Positions 22,396 through 35,045 of a DNA stretch of 64,000 nucleotides are shown here, one piece after another (positions within the stretch are counted from its first letter, which is position 1; the number at the start of each line of letters is the position of its first letter). This DNA comes from Opisthocomus hoazin (taxonomy: Eukaryota > Chordata > Aves > Opisthocomiformes > Opisthocomidae): NCBI RefSeq assembly GCF_030867145.1, contig NC_134442.1, positions 7,517,001 to 7,581,000 on the forward strand. The letters run 5' to 3'. Under the pieces are notes generated by a model that ran no database searches, was not told the DNA's origin, and saw only the letters and a program-made list of their open reading frames with translations. The translations under genes and the position numbers were made by a program.

Positions 22396-23925
22396 TTACA
22401 TATTGGATACCACTTGTCGGATTAACTGAACAAAACAGTGAATAATACATGGTAAAAACATTAAAGCAGCAACCGTGCATAACAGAAATAGTAGTAATCG
22501 TTTTACCCATCGTGTCCCTGGCAACCAGGACCACAAATCACCAGTCCAGCCATTCCATGTTTGTACTGCAACGTGAGCGATTGTCCTAATATCTTTGGTC
22601 AACTGGAGGACCACTTCGCCCACGTCGTCGATCTCCAAGCAACAGTTAGAAATATTTAGTTTCCACACACCCCCCCCTTTATCTAACAGGTAATCCAGGA
22701 CCATGCGATGTTGAAGGACTGCCGTGCTCATCTGTTGAGACTGTCGAATTAAAAGGTCTAAGGCATCTGCAGTTTTATTAGTGATGGTTTCTAGAACCGC
22801 TTGCAATTGAATTATCCGATTTAAATTATAAATTGGTTCCCTTGCCCCCGATATTGGTTCATTGGCGTTCCAGGTGGTGGGTCTGTAATGCTGAATTATT
22901 CTCTCAGGAGGCCACTCATCGCTTGCCCATTTTTGCGTTCCACCCAGGTTAACCTGAATAGATTGCGTTTTCCAGGCAATCCTTCTACCCCCCAGATCAC
23001 CATACAGTCTTATCCCCAAACGAGGTCCGCCCGTCTCTGGGAGGAGGAAAAACATGGGCCTGATAATCCCTACGTAACAAGTCCCTGCCCATTCTGCCGG
23101 TAAACGTTTGTAGGCAGTGTGTCCGCAGATCCAGTAATGACCCCTTTTTGCCTTAGTGCCATAAGCAAATGGTCCAGCTGTCTCCCTTGGAAATGGAAAA
23201 TGAGTTGTGTCCTTGTCACCGAAAGGGCTAGAAAACTCAGTGGGGCTGTCATTTATGCGGCCAGTGCAGCACCGGGCGCCAGAATTGTTTTTCCACTCAC
23301 ACACTTGACTATAGGTGTAATAATTGGGCCATTGGAGGAAGAATGTTTCATTTTTGCTTGACCAGTATCCTTTAAATCCCCGATTGCGCCCGGCTTCGTC
23401 AAGCCACATCCATATGCGGACACCTCTATCTTTATCAACTAACTTACGGATTAGTGTCTATTTGCACTTGCTTTCCCCAACATGGATCCCTCCCTCCTGA
23501 ACACTGTTTAAACTATATTGCCTGACAGACAGAAATGGAATTGGCCATGTTCCACTATTGTCCGAAGTGTCATTCGTGGACTCACTGTAGATGCTCACAA
23601 TCTGGGCTGGGGTGAGGGGTGTAGACGTCCATGGCCAGCTCGATAACCCCAGGGGTTCACCGCAGACCCAACAATGACTCAGATTAAAAGTCTGACTTAC
23701 AGCTTTGGCTAACCACACAAACTCCTTGTCCTTAAAGGGATCATAGGGATCAGTGGGAGGTGGAGGAATTGGTTTTCCATTGCTTCCATAGATAAAACCC
23801 CAAACTAGTATGACCAAAAATAACATGTGCATTCTGATTAAGTTGCAATCTGTGCCCGTTTTATTTCCTCCAGAAGGGTGTATCCCAGTCAGTTGTTGCT
23901 TCCTGGAAAATAAGAACAGAAACAA
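22396..23925 (-). pseudogene. ERV2 envelope gene, open except for one stop
   Basis: A single minus-strand frame from 23925 to 22396. The likely start is Met at 23832, followed by a hydrophobic signal peptide. The surface subunit contains CWVC, the CxxC motif of gamma-type envelopes. One TAG (about 23458-23460) interrupts the frame; it then stays open for 337 codons after the next Met. The transmembrane subunit has a heptad-rich region, the immunosuppressive-domain area and a final membrane helix. In the position of the first Cys of the usual CX6CC motif there is Trp; the CC pair is present. The stop and this change argue against a working envelope. The reading frame is otherwise well kept for a broken provirus. 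Confidence 0.8.
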
Positions 23926-23939
23926 ACTCGCTCCTCAGG

Positions 23940-25530
23940 TCAGGAGGAAGGAATAATCCACTTAGTGTGAATTTTATGGACCTTCCCACAAGCGTCTCTC
24001 GCCTTCCAAATATATTTGTTCCCCGGGGTGTCCAATACCAACGGTCCTGCTCCCACAGTGGGGAGTTCAACCGGGACAAATTGCCCCAGGGAAATGGGAT
24101 GGGTTGTTAGAGTGACCAGGGCCATGGGAGGTGAGCATAATTGTTCGGGCCTGGGGACAAAACGCTGTAATCTTTGGGAATCCATTTGTTCCCCAGCAGC
24201 TATTGACACTGGTCACTGCATCCCCCACCCACTCGGCCCATCCTGGTTTGTGTGGTTTCAGAAATCGCTTTAGTAAACCATTTGTTCTTTCCACGATTCC
24301 ATTTGCTTGCAGGTAGTATGGTGTGTGGAACACCCATGAAATTCCCTCTTGGTCTGCCCATTCTTGAACAATTGTAGCTGTGAAGTGTGAACCATTGTCC
24401 AATTGAATCGATTGTGGTTTAGGGAAGGTCCCAAACCATTCTTTCAGGGCCTTCACACTATTCTCCCATGTTGCCTTGGCACATGCTTTGGCCTGTACTA
24501 GTCCAGACACTATTTCAACACCCACCAATATGTAACATTTTCCCTCTGATTCTCGAAACGGACCAATGTAATCAACCTGCCAGGCCTCCCACAAACGTTT
24601 TCCTTCTCTTAAGTGCAGGGGGTCATTTTCCAGGGGGTGTCTGTCCAAACGGACATGACACTGTTCACAAGAGGATATGCATGTTTTGCATTCCTCCCTG
24701 GTAACTGGCCACCCTCGAGCTTGCGCCTCACAAAATAAATTATTTATCCCTGAATGTTTCCGTTTTATATGCAGCCATTCTAGTAAATGTTCCAAATTTT
24801 CTGTTATTTGGGTGCTCTGCAGAGGAGCTAGTCGAGCTAGTTCGTCCACTTCAGCATTCCATCGGTTCACTGGGGTGTCACTTTGTTGGTAGGATGCAAC
24901 CCATGCCACTGCAAACTTCCCACATTTAGCAACTGCAAGAATGTCTTGCCATTTTTCCTTCTGCCATGTCGGTATCCTATGAACCTCCCATTCATTTTGT
25001 TCCCAGAAAGGTATCCACTCTGTGCAGCCTTTAAGTACCGCGTAGGAGTCAGTATGAATATGTACAGGGGAAGCAGCTTGGGCCTCATGCTGCAACACAC
25101 TCCACACTGTGGTTAGCTCTCCCACCTGCGCGCTGCCCTCCCCTTCAGTGCTGATCTGTTCCTTAGTCCCGACCTGAAGTGCCACAGCTTGATACTTCCA
25201 AATCTTTCCTTCTTGCTTCGACAAAGCATCTGTAAACCACATGTTCTCTAACTGTTCAGAAAACGGGGGAGCTATTTGTATCACAGGAGCAAGCTGCGGC
25301 GCATCCTTATCTAGGTCTGCCTCATCCTGTATATTCAACGCTTTAGTAGCTCCTTCAGATACAGAAAAGATCTCACAATAATGCTCTAATTGTGCATACC
25401 ATTTCCGTACGGAGGCTCTTTGGGCCACCTCGTCAGGGGGTGGGGTTCCCGTTACAAATGCTTTGGTCACTTTAAATGGGTCCCGAAGGATTATGGGCTG
25501 CTGTCGGATGGTTTGTTCGGCCTCTCTCAA
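23940..25530 (-). pseudogene. ERV2 RNase H and integrase
   Basis: A 487-codon open frame (25530-24067). RNase H-like sequence comes first (HTDSYAVLKG; NAEVDELARL). Integrase follows, with a His-His/CEQC zinc finger (HIKRKH and CISSCEQC) and the catalytic Asp (WQVDYIGPF), Asp (LDNGSHF) and Glu (GIVERTNG). The integrase C-terminus continues in another frame (24209-23940), so a frameshift lies near 24200. Catalytic residues are intact, but the frame break would remove the C-terminal domain. Confidence 0.82.
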
Positions 25531-25565
25531 AGCTAGACTAACTACAAATAGGCCCTTTTACCAAG

Positions 25566-26571
25566 TCACTTACCTTTTCTCGGCATCTTTGAAACTACGT
25601 GAATAGAACCCGATGGGCCGAATAGGTCTCTCTGGTCCCTTCTGCCACAAATGAATCGAGAGCCCAGTTCGGGCAAACCCCCATTCCATTGGGACTGGGC
25701 CCGTCGGATGGATAGGTCCCAGGGCTTGGTAGGCATTTGCCTCAAACACCAAGAGTCGTAATGCCTCATCGTGGACCTGGGTCCACTCCCATTGGGCTTT
25801 TTTCTGCAGTAAATCATACAAAAGTCTAGCAATAATCAAAAAATCAGGGATATGTTTCCTCCAGAACACGAGTAGTCCTAATGCATGTTGTAGATCTTTC
25901 TTTGATTCTGGCATTTTAATTAGGTCGAGGGAGGACAGAATATCAGGGGGGATACAAGTCATTCCCCCCTCCATCAGATTCCCAAAAATTTCACTTCACT
26001 AGAAGGGGCTTGTATCTTTTCGGGCGGAATCGTCAACCCTATACGTTCTAAATGGGTAATAATGTCCTGCTGCGCCTCCTTAACTTTCTCTATCTGACTT
26101 CCTTCCACATGCACATCATCTATATACTGATAAATCTTCACCCCCGCTTGTATGGGGATCGCTTCTAATTCCTGCGCTAGGGCATGGTGAGCTAATGGGG
26201 GGGAGTGCTTATACCCCTGGGGAAGCCGCGTGAAAGTGTACTGCTGTCCTTCCCAGGTGAAAGCAAAACGGCTCTGATCTGCAGGTTGAAAGTGTACCAT
26301 AAAGAACATATCCTTAACATCAGTAGTTGCCAGAATTGGGTACGTGTGTTCCTGAATGGTGTTAATGAGCTCCCACTGGCCAGGCAGGGGAGTTGTAAGG
26401 CGAGTGGGTGGGAACTACCACCCCTTGTTCCCGCAGCTCTGCCAGCACAGGGGCTGTGCCTTCCCCGGCTCCCAGTGGCAGTGGGTAGGGTTTCACATTC
26501 GTTAATTTAGAAGGGGGGAGGGCAGGCGCCGCTTGTGGTGGTAGCACCTCCACGCCGGGGGTTTTGGCCAA
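25566..26571 (-). pseudogene. ERV2 reverse transcriptase, frameshifted
   Basis: RT coding is split over three blocks: 26571-26362, 26309-25974 and 25974-25570. The middle block is in a different frame from the other two, so at least two frameshifts occurred (near 26330 and 25974). Motifs include SPYNSPAWPV, LPQGYKHSPP and the catalytic YIDD (near 26125). The polymerase core is present but not readable as one protein. Confidence 0.8.
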
Positions 26572-26629
26572 CTGTCTAATTTGGGGGACACTGAAGGATC
26601 ACGAATTTCCCCAGGTATCACACCACTGT

Positions 26630-27019
26630 TTACCCTTCAAAACATCCTAAAGGATTCATTTGGAAAGGTCCCACAGTTACCATGATGTCCACAGGTTCTC
26701 CCTGCCCCGGTAGCCATAATGTCACCGGAGTCATGGGCACTGTCTGGGTTTTACCCAAGGCATTTAAAACTATCAGGCATTTGGGTGGGACTGAAATTTC
26801 ACACCATTCCACCTCGACCCAGCTTAGCGCAGTAATTTGTGCTCCAGTGTCAACCAAAAAGGTTACTGGTCTCCTCCTTGGCCCTACCACCACCATAATC
26901 AATAAATCCCCTTTGTTATTGCAGGTGAGCTGTCTTACAAACATCCACCCCCCACCTCCCCCCTCACCCTGGGGGGGTGGAGAATTTAGTTTCCCACCAT
27001 CTTCTTCTCCCTCTTTCAT
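26630..27019 (-). pseudogene. ERV2 protease
   Basis: A 129-codon frame with the aspartic protease active site LVDTGAQ about one-third along, followed by hydrophobic strands as in retropepsins. The start is rich in Pro and Gly (nucleocapsid/protease linker). The active-site triplet is intact. It is in a different frame from gag downstream of 27019 and from RT, so correct expression is doubtful. Confidence 0.75.
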
Positions 27020-28157
27020 TCCCCCTCCAGATTCACCTAGGGTGGGGCACTAGGACCTGGTCCTAAAGTGATTTCTCACCCTGACCACCTCTGCACAAGC
27101 CGTTCTAGGTTCTTCTCAGGAGTCCATCCATTAGGTCCTGGGGAATGCCCTTCTGAAGCCCTAACTGATGGAGCCCCTGCCGATTCAGGGGCTTTTCTTT
27201 CCTGGCCAGATCCTGGCTTCTCCTCGAGGAAAATGTCGATCCACTCCCTTGTTCTGCGGCTCTCACGGCTCTGGTTTCAACCCTTGGATATGGCCGGTGA
27301 ACAGGTCCGTATTTCCTCCCATAGCTAATCAGCTCTTGGGCTATCTGACCCCATGTCCACACTTCCCTCCCTGGCTGCCGACGGTCGGGGTCACTCCCCC
27401 CCTCCAGGGCAGCCGTGGCTCTCTCCTCACTGGGGTGTTTTGAATTCTCCCCTGCAGCTGGATCCCTATGGGTTTCAGGGAACCGGGAAGCCCCCGTATC
27501 AAGACAGTCATTCTTTTGGGGTCTGCGAGCAGCAGCATTGGGGAGCTCAGATTAGGTTTAAGTTCCCAGTCATACACCATCTGCAAGCAAGCAGCTTTCT
27601 GCAGATTTTCCAAGAATTGATCTGTTGTGCCCGTTATGCCCAGGGGATCCTCCCTCTCCAGCGTGTTCAACCCCCCCGCCCAGCACGCGGCCCTCTGAGT
27701 TCGCAAACATGAGGCTCAGCAATGGTTAAAAACACGCCTGGCCCCCAGTACCCTTCCGCTTCCCTTTCCGACAACAAGATCCCGTCCCTCCCCCACAGGG
27801 ACACCCTCCATACACATTCAGTCTCCGATTCTCTCTCTGTCCTCGCAAAATCTTTTCGTAGCTTGGGAATTAAGTTGCCATGAAAGGGATTTCTTTAGTC
27901 ATAACCTGGGGGTGATTGTCACTGTCGTATTCATATCCATATTCCGCTTTAACTGATGGATACATGAGGGGGGCTTCCTACCGTCTCTTTTGCTCCCTTC
28001 AGGTTCCCGTGGGGATAGATCAATCGTATCCCTTTCTCTGCCAGTGCTGCTTCTGTTTCTGGCAAGGAGTCTGCCTCCCTCAGAAGCTGATTCCTGAACT
28101 CCTCCTTCAATATTACATTTTGACGCCTTTCCTCCGCCAGCAGCTGTTTGTCATCAT
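27020..28157 (-). pseudogene. ERV2 gag remnant
   Basis: Minus-strand frames at 27706-27341 and 27362-27105 read like the capsid C-terminal region of a retroviral Gag. More Gag-like coding, with stops, extends to about 28157 (a Tyr-rich stretch and a charged coiled region). Beyond that the sequence is unrelated, so the matrix N-terminus, leader and 5' LTR are lost. Individual domains cannot be delimited with confidence. Confidence 0.55.
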
Positions 28158-29639
28158 AGAATCATCCCACAACTGCTGGCACAGCGTGGGGCACAAAGAC
28201 CACCAATCATCTGAACCCCTTCAGACATGTACTGTTGGACTGGATATCATGCCTTCTACTGCAAATACTGATTCCATTGACATTGCCTAGAGGGGCTACC
28301 ACAGATGCAGATTGCTCCCCTGCAGATGTTTGTATTTACACAGATTAATGTGGTTGCTCTTGTTGTAGATACTGATGCTCTTAGGGAAATCACACAAACA
28401 CTTGAAGGATTATTGGATTACCATATTAGTGGCCCTTCAGTGAACAGATTCCTCTTTGCCATTGTCTCACTGTCATTGTGCAGGGTATGGTGCGAAAGGT
28501 ACTGAGCAGAGGATGATAATCACTTCTTCTGGCTGGGCTCCTGCTCATACAACCCAGGATGCTGTCCGCTGCCTTAGCTGCTGGCTCATGTTTTGCCTAA
28601 TGAAAGTCAAGGACCACCAGAGCCATTTCCACAGAGATGCTGCCCAGCCACACAGCTCCTGGCCTCTGTCATTGCAGCCTGTAATTCCTCTGCTCAGTCC
28701 TCGGGTCTCTGTAGAAGATGTCTGCAGGAGTTGCTTTCTGATTTCTCCAGTTGTGATGAAATTTCAAAATGTATCAGACTAGCCCTGTTATGACATTGGC
28801 CTGGTCTCTCAACATCCTTGGATTCATCCCATGTGGTCCAATGCACTATTAAGGGTTGACCTTATCTAAGTAAATCCCTGACTTGATCTCCGTCCGCTGC
28901 TGGGTTTCGCCTAGGGTTCTTTTAGGCACACAGAACTGTGAGACCTTGCTGGTGAAGACTGAGGCAAAGAGCACACAGACTACCTCAGACATACCTACCT
29001 CTGCTCTTCCTGAATTCAGCAGTGGCCACAGAGTGTCTTTGTTTCTTCTTTAACTGTGCTAAAAGAGTAACAGCTCATTGTTGTGGCCTTGAACTCCCTT
29101 GCAAGTGTGACATCTGGGGGAGCTCTGGCCTTTCTAAAACCAATAGCAATTCTCAATTCCTTCTTTGTTTCCATCCTTGCATCCACCTCTTCTATGCTTC
29201 TTTTTCTCCATGGAGCTTCTCCTTGAGTTTCCTGTTTCCCCAAGCTCTTCTCCTCGTACTTGTGCTTGTTTTCCTGACTATTGACATGCAGTCTCCTGCT
29301 TGAAAGACACCATCCTTGACGACCGGCTGTACTGAGCTCTGCTGCCCTTGCAGTTGCAAGACTGGGCCAGACTTTGCTACTTTGAGGCATAGCATCTGCA
29401 TTCTTCTGCTCTCTTTCTCCTTGGGAGATCAGACTCCACTATTTCATGGTTATGACAGCCAATGTTGACAATGTTTTTTACATACTTGAACCAGCTTTTC
29501 CTTCTTTGTGAGCAGCAGATGAATATGAGCATCACCATTGCTGATCACTCTGACAGGTGAGCTACAAAGATTGGTGTCCCAAGCTGTGTCTTGACCAAGA
29601 CCCTCCAGAAACCTCCAGGACTACTTGCATGTTGTTGTT

Positions 29640-29715
29640 GGGTGCTTCGGCAGGGGGGCTGAACTAGGTGACCCACAGAGGTCTCTTCCAACCCTTAACA
29701 TTCTGTGATTCTGTG
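29640..29715 (+). repeat. CR1 3'-end fragment
   Basis: Ends in CAGAGGTCTCTTCCAACCC followed by ATTCTGTGATTCTGTG, the typical 3' terminus of CR1 elements. Confidence 0.75.
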
Positions 29716-30429
29716 TGTTTCTGTGGTCCCCTTCCAGGGAGTGCCAAGTTAATGAAAGTCAGCAAAGGGACTTTAACTGGTCCTTTGTCTCCCACCGCAG
29801 TGTCACCCTTATCAGTCTCTCTTCTGACCCCTCTATAGGATGAATAAGCTGAGTGAGTCTTAAGATAGAGGATCTTAACACATCTGAGCAGCTCCATCAC
29901 ATTGAGGATACCTCTCTCCTGAGCTTTCCAGCCTATCTCTACTTCCCAACTTGTATCCACCCCTCACAGCACCCCACTCATGTCAGCTGTCCCAACATGC
30001 TTCAGCTGTTCTTCCCTCCAAGTGCAACAAAGAGATGGCCTGCAGGGCTGCAGCTCCTCCTCTCCGTGTCTGAGGCTGAGGCCATTGGTGCATGTCTGGG
30101 CTGCAGCCCCTCAGCTGTGGCCCATCTGGGCTGAGAGCAGACTTGCAAAGAGAAACCTGCTACCAAATGCCCAAGGCCTTGTGTGTGCAAAGGCTTTGCT
30201 TCAGAGCAGAGACGTGCTGGAGGGGATGGCAGGTGGGAATGTAAAGGAGAAATGAGGTGCCCACCAAGAGAGCAACCCTTGCTTTCCGCAAGGCCAAGTG
30301 AGGGGTTTGCTTTCTGCTGTTTCTCTGCAGCCCTGAGGGCCTGTGGGGGAGGTGAAGCTGATCTCAGAAGGCAGAGATGATGTTGAAAATGTCCTTGGGT
30401 GTGGGATTACTCCAGGCACACCATGAAAA

Positions 30430-31880
30430 TCATAGAATCATAGGTTGGAAAAGACCTCTAAGATCAAGTCCAACCATCAACCTAACACCACCATGCCTAC
30501 TAAACCATGCCCTGAAGATCAATATCTACAGGTTTTTTGTATACCTCCAGGGATATGGTGACTCAACCACTTCCCTGGGCAGCCTGTTCCAGTGCCTGAC
30601 CACTCTTTCAGTGAAGAAACTTTTCCTAATATCTAATCTAAACCTCCCCTGATGCAACCTCAGGTCATTGCCTCTCGTCCTGTCGCTAGGTACTTGGGAG
30701 AAGAGACCAACACCCACCTCACTACACCCTCCTTTCAGGTAGCTGCAGAGAGCAATGAGGTCCCCCCTCAGCCTCCTCTTCTCCAGACTAAACAGCCCCA
30801 GTTCCCTCAGCTGCTCCTCGTAAGACTTATTCTCTAGACACCTCACCAGCCTCATTGCCCTTCTCTGGACACGTTCCAACAACTCAAGGTCTTTTTTGTA
30901 GTGATGGGCCCAAAACTGAACACAGTACTCGAGGTGCGGCCTCACCAGTGCCGAGTACAGGGGCACGATCACCTCCCTAGTGCTGCTGGCCACAGCATTC
31001 CTGATCCAAGCCAGGATGCCGTTGGCTGCCTTGGCCACCTGGACACACTGCTGGCTCATATTCATGCAGCTGTCAACCAGCACTCCCAGGACCTTTACTG
31101 ATGGGCAGCTTTCCAGCCACTCCTCCCCAAGACTGTAGCATTGCATGGGGTTGTTGTGACCCAGGTGAAGGACCCGGCATTTGGACTTGTTGAAACTCAT
31201 ACAGCTGGCCTCCACCCATTGACCCAGTCTGTCCACTTCCCTTTGCAGAGCCTTCCTACCTTCAAGCAGATCAACATTCCCACCCTGTTCGGTGTCATCT
31301 GCAAATTTACTGAGAGAGCACTCCCCCTCATCCAGACCATTGATAAAGATGTTAAACAAGACCAGACCCAAAACTGAGGCCTTGGGGACGCCACTTGTGA
31401 CTGACCACCAGCTGGATTTAGCACCATTCACCACCACTCTCTGCGCTCGGCCATTCAACCAGTTCTTTATCCAGCAAAGAGTACACCCATCGTAACCATG
31501 GGCAGCTAGTTTCTCCAGGAGGATGCTGTGTGGAACAGTGTCAAAGATCTTACTAAAGTCCAGGTAGACGACAGCCACAGCCTTTCCCTCGTCCACTAGG
31601 AGGTCCACCCAGTCATAGAAGGAGATCAGGTTCATCAAGCAGAACCTGCCTTTCACGAACCCATGTTGGCTGGACCTGATGCCCTGGTTGTCACTCACAT
31701 GCCCAGAGAGCACACTCGGGATGAATCACTCCATTATCTTGCCCAACACGGAGGTCAGGCTGAAAGGGCTGTAGTTCCCGGGATCCTCCTTCTGGCCCTT
31801 CTTGTAGATGGAAGTTACACCGATAATCCTCCAGTCATCTGGGACCTCCCCTGTTCGCCAGGACATCATCATCACCCAGA
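30430..31880 (-). mobile_element. CR1 LINE, 5'-truncated, with mostly open RT frame
   Basis: The minus-strand frame 31713-30526 (395 codons) covers the C-terminal two-thirds of a CR1 reverse transcriptase. It includes the catalytic FADD motif (SKFADDTE), the LGVLVD region and the conserved C-terminal [12 protein letters not shown] segment. The 3' end (30430-30450, minus) is the CR1 octamer-type ATTCTATGAT. Fewer than 60 codons of further RT lie upstream before a stop near 31730. The corresponding position in the inverted unit (near 60160) is empty. Confidence 0.9.
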
Positions 31881-34800
31881 TCCATGATTGTACCTTCGAG
31901 GGGATGGTTAAACGATGGGTGAGAGAAGATCCAGCAGAGTTTGAGAGGGAATGTTCTCAAGTGGAGACCCTGCTGTGATGTGCTTGGTATTCACGCTCAA
32001 ATCTGCATCCACTGGGTAGAGAAGGGACAGGCCTTACATCACTGCAGCAGTGGTGTTCAGTCACTGGCCATCAGGCACCAAATCTGTGTGAGATGCCCTG
32101 GGTGGTGCCTGTCACACAAACAGTCTGAGTGGGATGGGGTTCCTGTATAGGACCTGTGCTGTCCACGTCAGGTGCATGCAGCTGTCCTGGAGAGCTCTGG
32201 CATTTCACATAACACTACAGGCCTGTGTTTGCAAATGAAATGAAGATTCATCTGTCCTGAATGAGGTTAGGCAATGAAGGGATGCACATGAGACAAATCC
32301 CATCATACTGCTCAGGCCATGTAGAAAATACAGCTCATGGAGAACAGAGACACTTATCTCTCCCTGTGCCATAGGACTACATGTCATCATCTGATTACAT
32401 CCTTAGGAAGACTTGAACATAAGGAATAGTTACAGGTTCAGTTGTCTTAAATGTGGACACCTTCTGTCTTCTATGTTGGCCAAGGCATTTCCCACCAGCC
32501 TCCAGGAAGGTGTCCTCAGATGCTGCCTTGTCTCTATGAACTGCTCCATTAGAGCTTGCAGTTACCAGAATGCATCTTGATCACCTCTGAAACTAAACCT
32601 GTCACAAGGTGTCTGTGTCTGAACATCTTCCTTCTGCCCTCCACCTCCAAGAATTACCAAGGGAACTGAGAAAAGGAGCTGCCATGTAGGAGCCGAACAG
32701 GTGCACATGTGAACTGAGACAAAAGCAATCCCACTTCCTGTGGGTTTTCTGGTGAGCAGGAGACAGATCTGAGACCTCTTCTAGAACTTCAAACCAAGGA
32801 TGAGATAGCTTGAATGACTATGCTGAATCCCTTCCTTCAGCAGGGCTGAAGGAGATCCCTCCCTGTCACTTTCTGGTTGTCCTGTGTAATGATGAGACAA
32901 GGAAAGAAGATTTTTGTTTCTGACTCTTTCTCTGAGAGTAGAAATGCCACTGTTGAAACTAAGTGTCTCTCCCCAGCTGAGGGAGACAACATCAGTGATT
33001 GCTTAAGCCTGTTTCACAGCAAGTTGTCCTGGAGACCAAAGGACACCTCGAGGGAATCTAGAGAGGGTTAAGAAAGTGGTGCCTTGGGCTGGTCCTGTGC
33101 TGCTGAGCTGCGCTGGGCTCCTGGGATGGAGGGAGCTCAAGGCAAGTGGGCAGCACTGCAGAGAGACAGCTGTGCCCAGGAGCAGCTCCTCTGCAAAGCC
33201 CAGCAGGGCTGAGGGCACTGCCTGCAGGCAGCGAGGGGAGAGGAGCGAGGCAGAGAGAGGTTGAAGGCAGTGTGGGGTGGGAGGATGCTAAGGTGAGAGA
33301 AATGTTTTCAGCCTTTGACATGGTAAGTCTCTGCATGAAGGGCAATGTGTCTGCACTTTGTAGAAAGATGTCCTCAAGCTGGCACAACTCCCCGCCTATG
33401 GGATGCACCATGAGGAATATCACAGTTTCTCTTTTGTAGAAGGTGAGGACGTGCTGCAAAGCAGGGACTGCCTGCTGCACCCTCAGAGGGACAGGCCATG
33501 ACAGCTGCCTTCTCCCAAGGACGGCTGCAGGGTTGGGAAGGTGGATGTGCAGCCCGGGCTGCCCCAAGCTGTCCCTCCGAGCAGGGTCTGTGCACCTCAG
33601 GGGCAGTGTGCTGGGGCAGGGACTCTGCTGCTTGACAGGGACAGCACTCTGCCTGGCCAAGGAGCTCACCACAACGTTACAGGGAGAAGATGTGGGTGGA
33701 AGGAGCAACCCTTGGCAGGACAGGGTGCTTCTGCTGCATAGCTCAGGGCAGCTCACAGGTCCAGATCACCCCCACGGCATTTCCAAGGGAATTATTCAAG
33801 ATGGAGCTTTATGAAAGGGAAGCCGACTGTCTGCTGAGGTTTCTCCTCCTTGTTTGTTGCATGGGAAGTGGGAGTTTTCCAAGGGGACTTTTTATATGGA
33901 AAGTTGAGGGAGGGATGACTGGAGAGATAAAAACCTTTCCCAAGACTTTCACTTTCCAGCTGTGGGGACTACAGACAGCACCAGCATCCCCTGGCCGGTT
34001 TCATCAGAGTTTGTGTGAGCTGCACTTCAGTCCCTGCACACACGGAGAGGCAGCAGGGCAGAGCTGGGCACACAGGGGCTGGGCTGGGGTCTGTGAGCAC
34101 TGGCAGGGAGGAGATGTGGGGCCAGAGCAAGAGCTCCTGGCAGGGACAGCTCCAGGCAGTCGAGATGAGCAGGCAAGGAGGGAACTGCTCATGGAAACCC
34201 TGTTGCAGGGGAGATATGGGCACCTCCTGGCCATGTCCTGCAGTGCAGATGCCTTCCCTGAGCAACCCTCTTCCCCTCTCGTGTCCTACACAGCGTAGCC
34301 TTAAGCCCATACTGCCATGATGTCTTGTGTGGGAGTCACCTCTCTGTACAGCAAACAAGGTGAAGGACATCCCTCCTGCCACATGCCCGTGTCCAGCTCA
34401 ACAGTGATGGGGCTGAGGGCAGCTGTCCTGCGTTCTCACTGTCTTGGAGGTGGCGTGCTCAGCTGGGTAAGGGTAACGCTCCCCTGAGTGCCCGGCTGCC
34501 TCTGCCCTTGCCTCTTTCAGCGAGATCCTCAATGCATTTTTCCTTGTTTCTCCACTTGTTTCTTTTATATTTTGTTGCTTTCACACTCTCTGGGGATGAG
34601 AGTTTCAGCTGCAGAGTTAAATTCTGATCATGCGTTTGGACTGGATACATAAGCCACGTGTGTTCTTGACTAGAAGTGGGGTGCTGAGATGGATAGAATG
34701 AATGAGACATTTAAAGGTCTCTTTTCTCATTAGTGCCTACATCTGAGACACTTCATCTCACAGAGTCAAACACCAGGACTGGCTCCGGCCCCACCATGCC

Positions 34801-35045
34801 CATGAACCCACTGCTGCAGAGCAGCACTGGATCCTCGGCCACCAGCGGGAAGAGGTCTTGATTCTCCTAGCACACTTGGAAAAAAACAGTCACAGAGCTG
34901 AAGGAAGGGCTCGTAGAAAAAATCATGAAGTGTGTGTAGCAGGTGAGGGTCTAGGAGGAAGTCTTTGATTTTACTCTGAGATGTCTCCCCTAACTCTTCA
35001 TTGATTCTTCCTCTAGGAACAGTACCCCATGCACAGAGGAAGCAA

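Larger units (their letters stand above)
20999..28157 (-). mobile_element. Minus-strand ERV (ERV2), 5'-truncated, class I/gamma-like
   Basis: Reading right to left: gag (28157-27020), protease, RT, RNase H, integrase, env and a 3' LTR region ending at 20999. There is no 5' LTR; the element stops at about 28157, next to unrelated sequence. The surface protein has a CWVC motif and the RT has YIDD. A plus-strand LTR lies inside the 3' LTR region. Several frameshifts break pol, while env has only one stop. Confidence 0.85.
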
